A program made the translations under genes and the position numbers. From Clostridium bowmanii (lineage in GTDB: Bacteria; Bacillota; Clostridia; Clostridiales; Clostridiaceae): 64,000 nucleotides of DNA. Positions within the stretch are counted from its first letter, which is position 1; every line of letters starts with the position of its first letter. The DNA lies in contig NZ_JAHLDL010000004.1 in assembly GCF_018861315.1 (NCBI RefSeq), forward strand, positions 147,091-211,090. The letters run 5' to 3'. Shown here in pieces: positions 7,837 to 16,328 of this stretch. Under the pieces are notes generated by a model. The model saw nothing but the letters and a program-made list of their open reading frames with translations, ran no database searches and was not told where the DNA came from.

Positions 7837-9033
7837 ATGATTAAACTAACGGTAGAGCAAATAAAGCTTGCAGAACAGCTTTTGATTACAGTTATGAAAA
7901 AAGAACCTTGTGTAGAATATAAAGAATTAGGGGATAGAGTTGAACCGATAATTCATCATAGGCAAGTTCCACGAAACATTGGAGTTATTTCAGAACTGTG
8001 CTTTGAATTGGGATTGCCATTTCTTTCAGCAAAAGTTATTACTAAAGGTAGAGATGTAGCTGGATCAGGATTTTATAAGCTTTATGTTGAATATTTTCCT
8101 GAAGCTAAAAAATTAACCCCTAGAGAGGTATTTAAGGAAGAATGTAAGAAAATTAGAGAATTTACTGAATGGTATAAGCTTGCAGATTATTTGAAAATAG
8201 ATATTGACTTGCCTAGACCGACAACAAAAGTAGATAATGATGTTAAATTATCAATAAGAATACTGCCAATGAGCAAAGCAGAATTTCCGAGATGGAGTAT
8301 AGAGGATGTTCAGAATAACTATTTTTTAGGAAGACTTATAAATAATCAAAATGGTATGTATTATTTCAAGAAATATGGAATGGACGTAAATGAAGGTTCT
8401 CTAGTACTCTTCCAATTTGATAATTTGATTATAGCCACGGCAGAGCTTTTGAGTATTGATAGGTTTGATACACCTGTGGATGGTGAAAATTATGGGGTAT
8501 ATAGGTTTGATGTGAATTCGGTTAAGGTATTTCAATCAATTACGTTAGCTGAAATAAATAGAATAGATAATAATATAACTGTTTTTTCACAGTCTAAACA
8601 AAAAATAGATTCTCAATTTTTGGATAAAATTAGTAACTTAATTAAATCAAAGCAAATTCCGATTTTACCTGATGAACTTCCAAGGCAATACAACGGGAAA
8701 ATTATTGAAGGAGCAAAAAGACAGATTGTTGTTAATGCCTATGAAAGAAGCTACAAAGCAAGAAAAGCATGTATAGAACATTATGGATTTATATGTGTAG
8801 TTTGTGGCTTTGATTTTGCAAAGGTTTATGGTGAGGAATTTGAAGGGATAATACATGTTCATCATGTAAAGCCACTTTCTGAAATTCATGAATCTTATGA
8901 AGTTAATCCTATAAAGGATTTGAGACCAGTTTGTCCTAATTGCCATTCAGCCTTGCACTCTAAAATTGATGGAAGGTTTTATGATATAGATGAATTGAAA
9001 TCTAAAATTGTAGGAGGGCTACAAAAGGGATGA
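7837..9033 (+). CDS. HNH endonuclease, restriction-type
   Basis: The start is ATG after GAGGAGATTAGAGT. The protein has 398 residues. The C-terminal 80 hold a zinc HNH module: Cys in CVVCGFDF, then HVHHVKPLSE, then NPIKDLRPVCPNCHSALH. This is the form found in McrA-like and type II/IV restriction enzymes. The middle region (about 150-250) is a beta-rich segment that may read modified bases or DNA sequence, but I cannot name it. No methyltransferase partner is present, so a modification-dependent nuclease is more likely than a classical restriction-modification pair. It lies 60 bases after the GIY-YIG gene. Confidence 0.7.
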   Translation: MIKLTVEQIKLAEQLLITVMKKEPCVEYKELGDRVEPIIHHRQVPRNIGVISELCFELGLPFLSAKVITKGRDVAGSGFYKLYVEYFPEAKKLTPREVFKEECKKIREFTEWYKLADYLKIDIDLPRPTTKVDNDVKLSIRILPMSKAEFPRWSIEDVQNNYFLGRLINNQNGMYYFKKYGMDVNEGSLVLFQFDNLIIATAELLSIDRFDTPVDGENYGVYRFDVNSVKVFQSITLAEINRIDNNITVFSQSKQKIDSQFLDKISNLIKSKQIPILPDELPRQYNGKIIEGAKRQIVVNAYERSYKARKACIEHYGFICVVCGFDFAKVYGEEFEGIIHVHHVKPLSEIHESYEVNPIKDLRPVCPNCHSALHSKIDGRFYDIDELKSKIVGGLQKG

Positions 9034-9306
9034 AGATATTTATATAACCGTCTTGTTGATTTTATTTTTATTTTATATTCGATATTAAAGGGGCGTATTG
9101 AGGAAAATAAACTCAGTAAAATGACGATAAACAAAGAGAAGATAATGATAATAAATTTTATGACTATATAAACCGTATAAAAAGATTTTATATAAAAGGA
9201 GAAATTATAACTTTATAATAAAACAAGTCTATGTTACGAAAGAAATCTTATGGACAGTGCAATGAACGATTGGTACATAACAAATTGTAAATAGAGGTGA
9301 AGTTAT
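9034..9306. other. Intergenic region upstream of the Pycsar operon
   Basis: It contains no gene. The 11-mer TGGACAGTGCA at 9251-9261 recurs exactly at 11349-11359, just past the Pycsar operon. The cyclase ribosome site AGAGGTGAAG lies at 9293-9302. Confidence 0.35.
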
Positions 9307-10746
9307 ATGTCTGTAGATATAAATAAAAATGAATATGAATTTGTCTCATCTGCCATTGATAAGATATTATCTGATCCGATAGAGAATATTGAATTAACTG
9401 ATGGGATTCCACCATTATCCGATGTATCCGATTCTAACAAAGTATTTAAAGGTAAACTATCAATACTTTTTGTGGATATGCGTAAATCGTCTGAATTGAC
9501 TGATGAGTTAAAATCAAAGAAGATGGTTAAAATTTATCGTTCATTTATTAGGTTAATAATTCAAGCAATTAGATATTCAGGGGGGTATAGCAGACAATTC
9601 GCTGGCGATGGAATAATGGGTGTGTTTCAGGATTCTATTGATAATGACATAAATAAATTGTCATCCCAAAAAGCTATAAAGGCTGGAAGGTATATAACAA
9701 CACTTATAGATTATTGTTTAAATCCATTACTTAAAAAGCATATTAAAGGGATAAATATTGGGTGTGGCATTGGAATATGTACTGGACCAATTATGATTGC
9801 AAAAGCAGGTATGCGCGGCAAGGAAGCCGATGAAAGCTGCGAAAATGAACTTGGAATTGTATGGGTAGGCTCAACAACCAATAATGCTAGTAGATATTGC
9901 AGCTTAGCCTATGGCGGTGAGATATTCATAGATGCGGACACATTTAATGAATTTGAAATAGATGATAGTAAATGGGTGGAGGTATCAAGAGTTAAAGGAA
10001 CGCGAACGTATAAGGGTTATATAGCTACAGACTATTACTTGGAACTGGATGAAAGTATACAAGTAGACCATGTAAAAGCAATATTGGCAACAGATAGTAA
10101 AAATTCGTTTGTTAAGGATATATTTGATCAGATGACGAAAGAAGCTGTGACTCTCATTGACGAGATTGCGAAAAAATCTGCAGAAGGTGCGATCAAACTC
10201 GATGAATTAAAAAAGAGAGAGGAACAGATTAAAGTAAAGGAGGCCATTAATTTACAAAATGAAACAAAATTAAATCAATTCCAATCGCAATTAAATGCAA
10301 AGCAGTCTTCAGTAAACAGTATTGATGCGAAAAATAAAAGAGATGAATATGAACTTAATTTTAAAATATTCTCAATTGTACATTGTAAAAAGAATTTACA
10401 GGTTGAAATGGGAAAAGATTTTTGGGAAAAGCATTTGAAACTTTTAATAGAGCTAGGGTCAAGAATTGATAAAAATGAAACAATTGTAAAAGCTGAAATA
10501 TGCTATGCTTTAGTAGATATATATCAAAATCTTAATATGAATACAGAGGCATACTTCGCATTATGCATTCAGGCTGAATACAATTCATGGATTTTAGACA
10601 CTACCGTAGAAAACATTGTAAGAAAGACAGGTTGTCATTCTCAGATAAAAGGTGTTATCGAAAGGCGTTTATTGAAACCATTGACCGCTGAAACTCGAGA
10701 TTATTTGGTGAAATGTATAGACAAACTTAAATTAATGGGCTATTAG
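9307..10746 (+). CDS. pycC: Pycsar-type pyrimidine nucleotide cyclase
   Basis: The 479 residues carry a class III nucleotidyl cyclase domain (about 45-235). The two metal-binding Asp motifs are SILFVDMRKSS (Asp57) and FAGDGIMGVF (Asp101), and a GIVWVGSTTNNASRY segment follows. A long charged coiled coil (about 285-340) leads to a C-terminal helical domain of unknown fold. Pycsar cyclases make cCMP or cUMP on phage infection. The call rests on the small membrane gene ten bases downstream, which matches a Pycsar effector. Which base is cyclised cannot be read by eye. Confidence 0.75.
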   Translation: MSVDINKNEYEFVSSAIDKILSDPIENIELTDGIPPLSDVSDSNKVFKGKLSILFVDMRKSSELTDELKSKKMVKIYRSFIRLIIQAIRYSGGYSRQFAGDGIMGVFQDSIDNDINKLSSQKAIKAGRYITTLIDYCLNPLLKKHIKGINIGCGIGICTGPIMIAKAGMRGKEADESCENELGIVWVGSTTNNASRYCSLAYGGEIFIDADTFNEFEIDDSKWVEVSRVKGTRTYKGYIATDYYLELDESIQVDHVKAILATDSKNSFVKDIFDQMTKEAVTLIDEIAKKSAEGAIKLDELKKREEQIKVKEAINLQNETKLNQFQSQLNAKQSSVNSIDAKNKRDEYELNFKIFSIVHCKKNLQVEMGKDFWEKHLKLLIELGSRIDKNETIVKAEICYALVDIYQNLNMNTEAYFALCIQAEYNSWILDTTVENIVRKTGCHSQIKGVIERRLLKPLTAETRDYLVKCIDKLKLMGY

Positions 10747-10756
10747 GGGGCTATTC

Positions 10757-11320
10757 ATGGATGAAGAGAGTTTTGCATATGAAAAAGATGATCTATACCA
10801 GACACTTGACCGCATAAATCTATGGATTGAAAATAGTGATACAAAAACTTCGATTGCAATTGGTGCAATCGGAGTTGTTTTTGCGATTTTATTATCTAAA
10901 GACTATGCTGTTAAATTTAAAAATATAATAATCAGTATGATTAATAGTAAAAATTTTTTTTCGTTCTTATATCTTGCTGTTCTTGGTATTTCTATATACG
11001 TTATTTGTAAAGGATGTCACTATTTATTTAAAGTATTAGTGCCTCGAACAGATATGAATTTATATAAAGAATCAGGAATAAAAGTGGATTCATCGATTTT
11101 CTTTTCAACAATAGCAAACACTAGATCATACAAGGATTTTAAGAAAATCATTGGGAAAAGCACTAAAGCTGTACAAAGGAATGACTTAATCTCACAAATT
11201 TACATATGCTCAAAAATATGTGATCTAAAATTCAAAAACTACAAAAGGGGAATAACTCTAGTTTCCGTAGGATTTATAATTTTTGTAATTGTAATAATTA
11301 TTGGTTTAATAATAACTTAA
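10757..11320 (+). CDS. pycTM: Pycsar transmembrane effector
   Basis: It starts at ATG after GGGGG, ten bases beyond the cyclase stop, so the two form an operon. The 187 residues begin with DRINLWIENSDTKTSIAIGA, the conserved opening helix of the Pycsar effector (DUF5706) family. There are membrane segments at about 31-46, 67-87 and 166-187. The motif LISQIYICSKICDLKFKNYK before the last segment also fits the family. Known PycTM proteins respond to the cyclic pyrimidine signal by impairing the membrane of infected cells. That function is taken from the family. Confidence 0.75.
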   Translation: MDEESFAYEKDDLYQTLDRINLWIENSDTKTSIAIGAIGVVFAILLSKDYAVKFKNIIISMINSKNFFSFLYLAVLGISIYVICKGCHYLFKVLVPRTDMNLYKESGIKVDSSIFFSTIANTRSYKDFKKIIGKSTKAVQRNDLISQIYICSKICDLKFKNYKRGITLVSVGFIIFVIVIIIGLIIT

Positions 11321-11480
11321 CTTCAAGATATTTAATTATAATTAGGATTGGACAGTGCATTAAAGTCCTTAAAAAAAAGCTCAATAATACAAAAGCATAG
11401 GTGACTAAATGTAATGTAATTGTAAATAATACCAGGTTCTTGCTACTTATTTATTTAATATCAATAGTTAGTGAGTATGC

Positions 11481-11526
11481 ACAGTTTTAAAGGAGATATC
11501 TTAAGTGATATCTCCTTTAAAACTGT
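11481..11526. repeat. Perfect 20-bp inverted repeat at the end of an integrase relic
   Basis: Arms from 11481-11500 and 11507-11526 pair perfectly around a six-base loop (TTAAGT). The right arm overlaps the stop codon of the minus-strand integrase fragment, so it may have been that gene's terminator. No long T-run is present on either side. Confidence 0.6.
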
Positions 11527-11690
11527 ACTATCGAATACAACTCATATTTTTGCTCTTGATTAATACCAATGTATCTAAGTGAAATGCTAGGAGAAGATTG
11601 ACTAAAAGTATCCATGATTAATCCAATGTTATACTTGGAAAGGTTATATGTCCAATATACCCAGGTCTTACGCGTGTAACTAATGCATAA
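11517..11690 (-). pseudogene. C-terminal relic of a tyrosine recombinase (phage-type integrase)
   Basis: Minus-strand translation gives RKTWVYWTYNLSKYNIGLIM and, further on, SLRYIGINQEQ. These are the Arg of the RKT box and the catalytic Tyr in RYIGI typical of integrase C-termini. The catalytic domain upstream and the start are gone, and the His before RKT is replaced or deleted. It shows that an integrating element once ended near here. Confidence 0.65.
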
Positions 11691-12027
11691 GAATAAAGAA
11701 TACAAAGCAACTATAAATGCAAACGGAGCAGAGATTTCTGTTGTTTCAAAGGGAAATGAAGATGATTATATTAGTTTAACTGATATTGCGAAATATAAAA
11801 GTGATGAACCAAATGATGTTATCCGTAATTGGCTTAGAAATAAAGATACTATAGAATTTTTAGGATTATGGGAGAAGAGGAATAATCTAAATTCTAAACC
11901 CGCCGAATTCGATGGGTTTAGAAATGAAGCAGGTAAAAATGGATTTGTATTATCTCCACAAAAATGGGTATCAACAACAGATGCAATTGGTATTATTTTA
12001 AAATCTGGTAGGTATGGTGGTAAATAA
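11683..12027 (+). pseudogene. Truncated KilA-N domain protein
   Basis: The 114 residues show the KilA-N DNA-binding domain: ISLTDIAKY, then DVIRNWLRNKDTIEFLGLWE, and finally AIGIILKSGRYGGK. Intact family members continue after GRYGG with the conserved YAHKDIAFEFASW region, but here the frame stops one residue later. KilA-N proteins are typical of phages and plasmids. The ORF overlaps the integrase relic on the other strand, so both are probably remnants of one prophage or island. Confidence 0.6.
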
Positions 12028-12330
12028 AAAATCTTAAAGAAACTAAAACCTGTCATTGGGAGTCTTGAGAGTTCAGGTTGGGAATTTTGTGGATGTTACT
12101 TATATAATTCACTTCTTATAATGGACAGTGATATAGTTAGGTACGGTTCGCCTCCACCATACATAAACAACAAGTTTGATACAATGGAAAACCCTTGAAT
12201 TCAGGGGTTTTTGTTGTTTTTTGGAGTATTTGTAGTAGTGATCAAAAAGAGTTCTGAGGCTAGGGATACGGAAATATAATAAGAAAAATGCACAACTCCT
12301 ATAGAATTAAGATAACAGGAAACATCACAT
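12028..12330. other. Gap with a CCA-tailed tRNA/tmRNA-like end
   Basis: GGTTCGCCTCCACCA at 12145-12159 looks like the last bases of a tRNA or tmRNA, but no tRNA body precedes it. A related tail and terminator occur near 22373 and 39294. It may mark an old integration site. Confidence 0.35.
12188..12213 (+). terminator. Terminator-like hairpin
   Basis: AAACCCTTGAA pairs with TTCAGGGGTTT and is followed by a T-rich run. It lies just after the CCA-tailed element, as would a tRNA or tmRNA terminator. Confidence 0.5.
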
Positions 12331-12594
12331 ATGGAAGTCCTGTTTCACAATGAAACTACTGCTTTTATTCAAGATATGAGCAAGCTGTTATCGGAGACTG
12401 TAAAGCAGCATCATATTGTAGATAGTGGTCATAATATTTTAGATGAGCTCAATGACAAAGTAAAAATTCATATGAATGAAATTTCTAAGTCAACAAAAAA
12501 TACTAACGACTTAACAGACAATTTATACTCAGAAGGAAAAGATTTTGCAGTAGATTTAATACATTTGGCTTTAGCAAAGAAGAGGAAGAATTAA
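12331..12594 (+). pseudogene. Fragment of unknown helical protein
   Basis: An 87-residue frame starts at ATG after CAGGAAAC. It is helical and charged (SKLLSETVKQHH, then [12 protein letters not shown]) and I do not recognise it. At its end the protein-like reading moves to another frame ([20 protein letters not shown]) and runs into the hybrid-cluster-protein relic. A frameshift near 12580 and a fusion caused by a deletion are therefore likely. Confidence 0.35.
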
Positions 12595-12680
12595 ATTTAC
12601 CTGATGCAGCAGTTTGGTTTTCTAATGACTTAAAAGCATTTGATGAAAAAGCCGCAACTGTTGGCATACTATCAACGCAA

Positions 12681-13814
12681 AATGAAGATATAAGATCTTT
12701 AAGAGAACTTCTAATTTATGGGCTTAAAGGAATGGCTGCATATGCTAAGCATGCCAATAACCTTGGATATGACGATGAAGGACTTCATGCATTTACTCAA
12801 AAGGGATTAGCTTCAACTTTGGACGATACTCTAGGAGTTGATGAACTTGTAGCTTTAGTACTTGAATGTGGTAAATACGGTGTGGATGCCATGGCACTAC
12901 TTGATAAAGCAAATACCACAAGTTACGGAAACCCTGAAATAACAAAAGTTAATATAGGAGTTAAAACTAATACTGCTAACTATTATCCTGCATTTAAAAA
13001 GTACAAGCACTTGGTAGGTAATTACGGAAATGCATGGTGGAAACAAAACCAGGAATTTGATAGCTTTAACGGTCCAATACTTAGGACTACAAACTGCATT
13101 GTGATTCCAAAACCATCTTATAAAGATAGAATATACACTACCGGAGTAACAGGTTTTCCAGAGGTTAAGCATATAGAAGACGGAGTAAATGGAAAAGCGA
13201 AAGATTTTTCTCAAATAATTAAAAAAGCTAAAAAATGTGCAGCACCTAAAGAAATTGAAAAAGGTGAAATAGTAGGAGGCTTTGCTCATAATCAAGTAAT
13301 AACTCTTGCAGACAAAATTGTGGATGCTGTTAAAAGCGGAGCAATAAAGAGATTCTTTGTAATGGCAGGCTGAGATGGACGTATGAAGAGCCGTGATTAT
13401 TATACAGAATTTGCTCAGAAGCTCCCAAAGGATGCAGTTATACTTACAGCTGGTTGTGCAAAATATAAATATAACAAATTGAATTTAGGTGATATTGGCG
13501 GTATTCCAAGAGTACTAGATGCTGGTCAATGTAATGATTCATATTCATTAGTTGTAATTGCGCTTAAACTTAAAGAAGTATTTGGACTCGATGATATAAA
13601 TGAACTTCCTATTTCTTATAATATTGCATGGTATGAACAAAAAGCAGTTATAGTATTACTAGCATTATTACACTTAGGAGTTAAGAATATTCATTTAGGG
13701 CCAACCCTTCCTGCATTCCTATCGCCAAACGTGGTAAAAGTATTAGTTGATAGCTTTGGCATTGGTGGAATAAGTAATGTAGATGATGATATTGATATGT
13801 TCATGGGTAAATAA
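12681..13814 (+). pseudogene. hcp: Hybrid cluster protein (hydroxylamine reductase), broken
   Basis: Homology starts at [20 protein letters not shown] and reaches a normal C-terminus ([10 protein letters not shown]). Hcp reduces hydroxylamine or NO through a hybrid iron-sulphur-oxygen cluster. There are three lesions. The N-terminal four-Cys cluster region is missing. The segment around KTNTANYY lacks about 40 residues that normally include the GHDL histidine ligand. An in-frame TGA at 13371-13373 replaces the cluster-ligand Cys in [14 protein letters not shown]. The protein cannot be functional as encoded. Confidence 0.8.
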
Positions 13815-13860
13815 CAATTAGAACTTAAAGATGGTGTTTATTATTATAAATAAGTAATCT

Positions 13861-13899
13861 AAAAAATGTTAAAGCTTAAGAAGCTTTAGCATTTTTTAT
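13861..13899 (+). terminator. Rho-independent terminator
   Basis: AATGTTAAAGCTT pairs with AAGCTTTAGCATT around a three-base loop, followed by TTTTTATTT. It ends the hcp relic. Confidence 0.75.
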
Positions 13900-13958
13900 T
13901 TCTATATTATCCAATTAAAATAAAAGCTCTCATATGAAAAGTATGCAGAATTTAGTAT

Positions 13959-13980
13959 ATTAAATACAAATGTATTTAAT
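13959..13980. repeat. Inverted repeat, possible operator
   Basis: ATTAAATAC and GTATTTAAT are perfectly paired across four bases in an AT-rich intergenic stretch. It could be a regulator site of a gene now lost. Confidence 0.35.
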
Positions 13981-14062
13981 ACAAATATATGTTAATAAGA
14001 AAATAATACCAATTTGCTACAATACATTTTTAGGTAACATTATTAAAAGTGACGAATAAGTT

Positions 14063-14170
14063 AAAAGTTGGAGAAATAAAACAACAGGAGGTAGTTTAAT
14101 GGAACAACAAAATATAACAGATTGTGGAGCCAAAAAGTTCCTATAATGTAGGGTGTAGGGACTTTTTTGA
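14063..14170 (+). pseudogene. Duplicated gene leader with truncated ORF and terminator
   Basis: AAAAGTTGGAGAAATAAAAC, an AGGAGGT ribosome site and ATGGAACAACAAA (from 14099) closely match 40961-41012. Here the frame gives only MEQQNITDCGAKKFL before a stop. The stop lies in a terminator-like hairpin (AAAAAGTTCCTA with TAGGGACTTTTTT, about 14131-14170). It is the start of a deleted gene. Confidence 0.4.
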
Positions 14171-14380
14171 GGTTAGTTACTACATCGACTTAAAATACTC
14201 AGCAAAAGGCTTTTAATACATCCAAATTTGATGATCTTGCCGGGTCGAAAAATGTTGGAATATAGCTAAAAGTGTGATATAATGAAATGAAAGAATATTC
14301 AAAACAATGTGAAAAAAATAAAAAATTGAAAAATTAAAAATAAATTATTTTAGAATAATAAATAAAAAGGAGATAAATCA

Positions 14381-14611
14381 ATGGTAGGATCATTACAAAA
14401 GATGGTACGTAGATTTATTATAAGGACTGGTGAACCGGCCAACATTCATGGTGACAATGACCAAATTGTTCCAATTGGTGTGGCGGCTCTTAAATCATTC
14501 AAGTTCATAAAAAACTCAATACTAAAAGTATATAAGTGCTATTCGTATATTACATTATTAAGGATAAAATTTTATATCTTAGGTAAACGAGAAAAGGCAG
14601 ATTACTACTGA
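14381..14611 (+). pseudogene. Alpha/beta-hydrolase C-terminal fragment
   Basis: A 76-codon frame begins at ATG after AAGGAGAT. Its middle part, NIHGDNDQIVPIGVAALKSF followed by LKVYK, matches the catalytic-Asp region of chloroperoxidase-type alpha/beta hydrolases. The nucleophile-serine half is absent, and the family's downstream PHG histidine region is lost after LKVYK. It is a deletion remnant. Confidence 0.5.
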
Positions 14612-14667
14612 TCTTAGAGGAGGTAATTACAATTGAAAATTTAAGAAGCTCCCTTTTATTTAGATAT

Positions 14668-15537
14668 ATGGAACAACTAATATTTAGGTATAAGGATGAT
14701 GATTTACCATCGATGAGTGCTCAAATGACATATTACTTAATACTAGCTTTTTTTCCTTTTTTACTTTTCCTAATTAATTTGTTAAGTTTTACTCCTCTTT
14801 CAAGTGAAATACTTATTACAAATTTTAATAAATTTCTTCCCAATGAGACTGGTGCTTTAGTAAAAAGCGTTGTGGTAGAGACTTTACAATCTAAAAGTGA
14901 AACTCTTTTGATTGTAGGTATGATAGGAAGTCTTTGGGCAGCCTCTAAAGGAATATCCGCTATTATTAAATGTCTCAATAAAGCCTATGACATAGAGGAA
15001 AATCGTAATTTTATTAAACTTAATTTGATAGCCATTGTTTCTACTATTGGGATAATAATTATGATAATACTGTCATTTTTTATGATAGTATTCGGACAAA
15101 TTATAGGAAACTATGTTTTTGGTTTAATAGGAGCGACTCTATTGTTTAATATTATTTGGTCATTTTTAAGATACTGTATTCCTCTTTTAACAATGTTTAC
15201 TACATTCTCTTTAATATATAGGTATGTACCAAATAGAAAGTTGAAATTTAATACTGTTATAAAAGGTACTATTTTTACGACTGTTGGGTGGGTCGCTACT
15301 TCTTTGTTATTTTCTTTTTACGTAAATAATTTTGCCAATTATCAAAAAGTTTATGGAAGTTTAGGTGGTATTATAGCTTTAATCAGCTGGTTATATGTTA
15401 GTACCTTAATTATCCTATTAGGGGGGGAATTAAATGCAATTAATAGATATTTTCAAAGCAAAGAAAAAATTAAAAAATATGACTCTTATAAGTTAATTAT
15501 TCCTTTGATAGATAAATTTAATAAAAATAAATTATAA
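14668..15537 (+). CDS. YihY/BrkB-family inner membrane protein
   Basis: The 289-residue protein has the YihY pattern: DDLPSMSAQMTYYLILAFFP at the first membrane segment, about six membrane helices, and a conserved GGIIALISWLYVSTLIILLGGELNA-type C-terminal helix. The function of the family is uncertain (possible transport or envelope role). The start is odd. The ATG at 14668 has no ribosome site, while a perfect AGAGGAGGT at 14616-14624 is eight bases before an in-frame ATT at 14632. That start would add ENLRSSLLFRY, matching the normal family N-terminus. Confidence 0.75.
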   Translation: MEQLIFRYKDDDLPSMSAQMTYYLILAFFPFLLFLINLLSFTPLSSEILITNFNKFLPNETGALVKSVVVETLQSKSETLLIVGMIGSLWAASKGISAIIKCLNKAYDIEENRNFIKLNLIAIVSTIGIIIMIILSFFMIVFGQIIGNYVFGLIGATLLFNIIWSFLRYCIPLLTMFTTFSLIYRYVPNRKLKFNTVIKGTIFTTVGWVATSLLFSFYVNNFANYQKVYGSLGGIIALISWLYVSTLIILLGGELNAINRYFQSKEKIKKYDSYKLIIPLIDKFNKNKL

Positions 15538-15609
15538 CAGCCATATAGGTTTGAAACCAAAGCTTCAAAATACAAAGGAAAACATTGAAAAAATCTAAGA
15601 GGATAGAAG

Positions 15610-16011
15610 ATGGGGCATATGGTAGTTTCAATATCACTTAGTGAAGTCTTAATATTTGTACTTTCTGTTGTGGGTATTATTATATTAATTTATTTAGGAT
15701 TTGCATTAAAAAATATAAATAGCATACTAAAGGATATTAAGTATATAGTTGATAGAAATAAAAATAACTTAGATAATACGATTGCCTCATTACCAGCTAT
15801 AGCCTCTAATGTTAAGGCTATAACGGGAGAAGTAAGCGAAGGAATTACAAATATAGCAGCCACAGCTGAAACTATAGAAAAAAACATAGCTGACTCCTCA
15901 GGCTCAATAGTAAAAAAGACTGAAATAGCCGTTGATTATGTACAAGTTATAAGTGAAATAATTAAAGCAGGAATAAATTATTTAGAAAAACGAAAGCGAA
16001 AGCGTAAATAG
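15610..16011 (+). CDS. Small DUF948-like membrane protein
   Basis: The 133 residues have one N-terminal membrane helix (about 8-30, SEVLIFVLSVVGIIILIYLG). A long amphipathic helical tail follows, with repeated T/S/A-rich heptads (about 45-115), ending KRKRKRK. This layout resembles DUF948/YtxG-type general stress proteins. The start is ATG after AGAGGATAGAAG. It lies 72 bases downstream of the YihY gene, probably in the same unit. The role is unknown. Confidence 0.55.
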   Translation: MGHMVVSISLSEVLIFVLSVVGIIILIYLGFALKNINSILKDIKYIVDRNKNNLDNTIASLPAIASNVKAITGEVSEGITNIAATAETIEKNIADSSGSIVKKTEIAVDYVQVISEIIKAGINYLEKRKRKRK

Positions 16012-16172
16012 CTTGGAAAAAATCAAGAATAAAAAAAGTGTGAATTACAGGTAGCAATAATTGGTGGAGTTGTTGTATTTGAATTTAAGAGAAAGATGAC
16101 CTTAAAATTAATTAGAATATTATAATTAGATTTAAGTTATCATAATATATATTACGAAAGGTGTTGATTTAC

Positions 16173-16328
16173 ATGGTATTCTTACGCTGGATAGGCGGTA
16201 TAATAGTATTCTTTTGGGTACTAGGATTAATACTTAGAATTGGCGGTAGTATGATTCATTTGTTACTTATAATTGCTGTTATTGTGTTCATTATAGATTT
16301 AATTTTAGGAAAAGGTAAAAGAACCTAA
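16173..16328 (+). CDS. Small membrane protein, lmo0937/DUF5670-like
   Basis: A 51-residue frame starts at ATG after AAAGGTGTTGATTTAC. It has two hydrophobic helices (residues 7-20 and 28-45) separated by RIGGSM and ends GKGKRT. The length and WVLGLILRIGG...IHLLLIIAVIV pattern match the lmo0937-type family of small Firmicute stress-associated membrane proteins. It was identified directly from the sequence, as it is too short for many gene callers. Confidence 0.65.
   Translation: MVFLRWIGGIIVFFWVLGLILRIGGSMIHLLLIIAVIVFIIDLILGKGKRT

Noticed and set aside
12141..12160. A complete tRNA or tmRNA gene ending at the CCA tail
   Set aside because: No acceptor 5' strand, D-arm, anticodon arm or tag-peptide frame could be folded upstream. 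Only the tail is tRNA-like.
13371..13373. Selenocysteine at the TGA in the hcp gene
   Set aside because: The gene also lacks its N-terminal cluster cysteines and an internal ligand segment, no clear SECIS hairpin follows, and other relics in the window carry TGA, TAG and TAA lesions alike.
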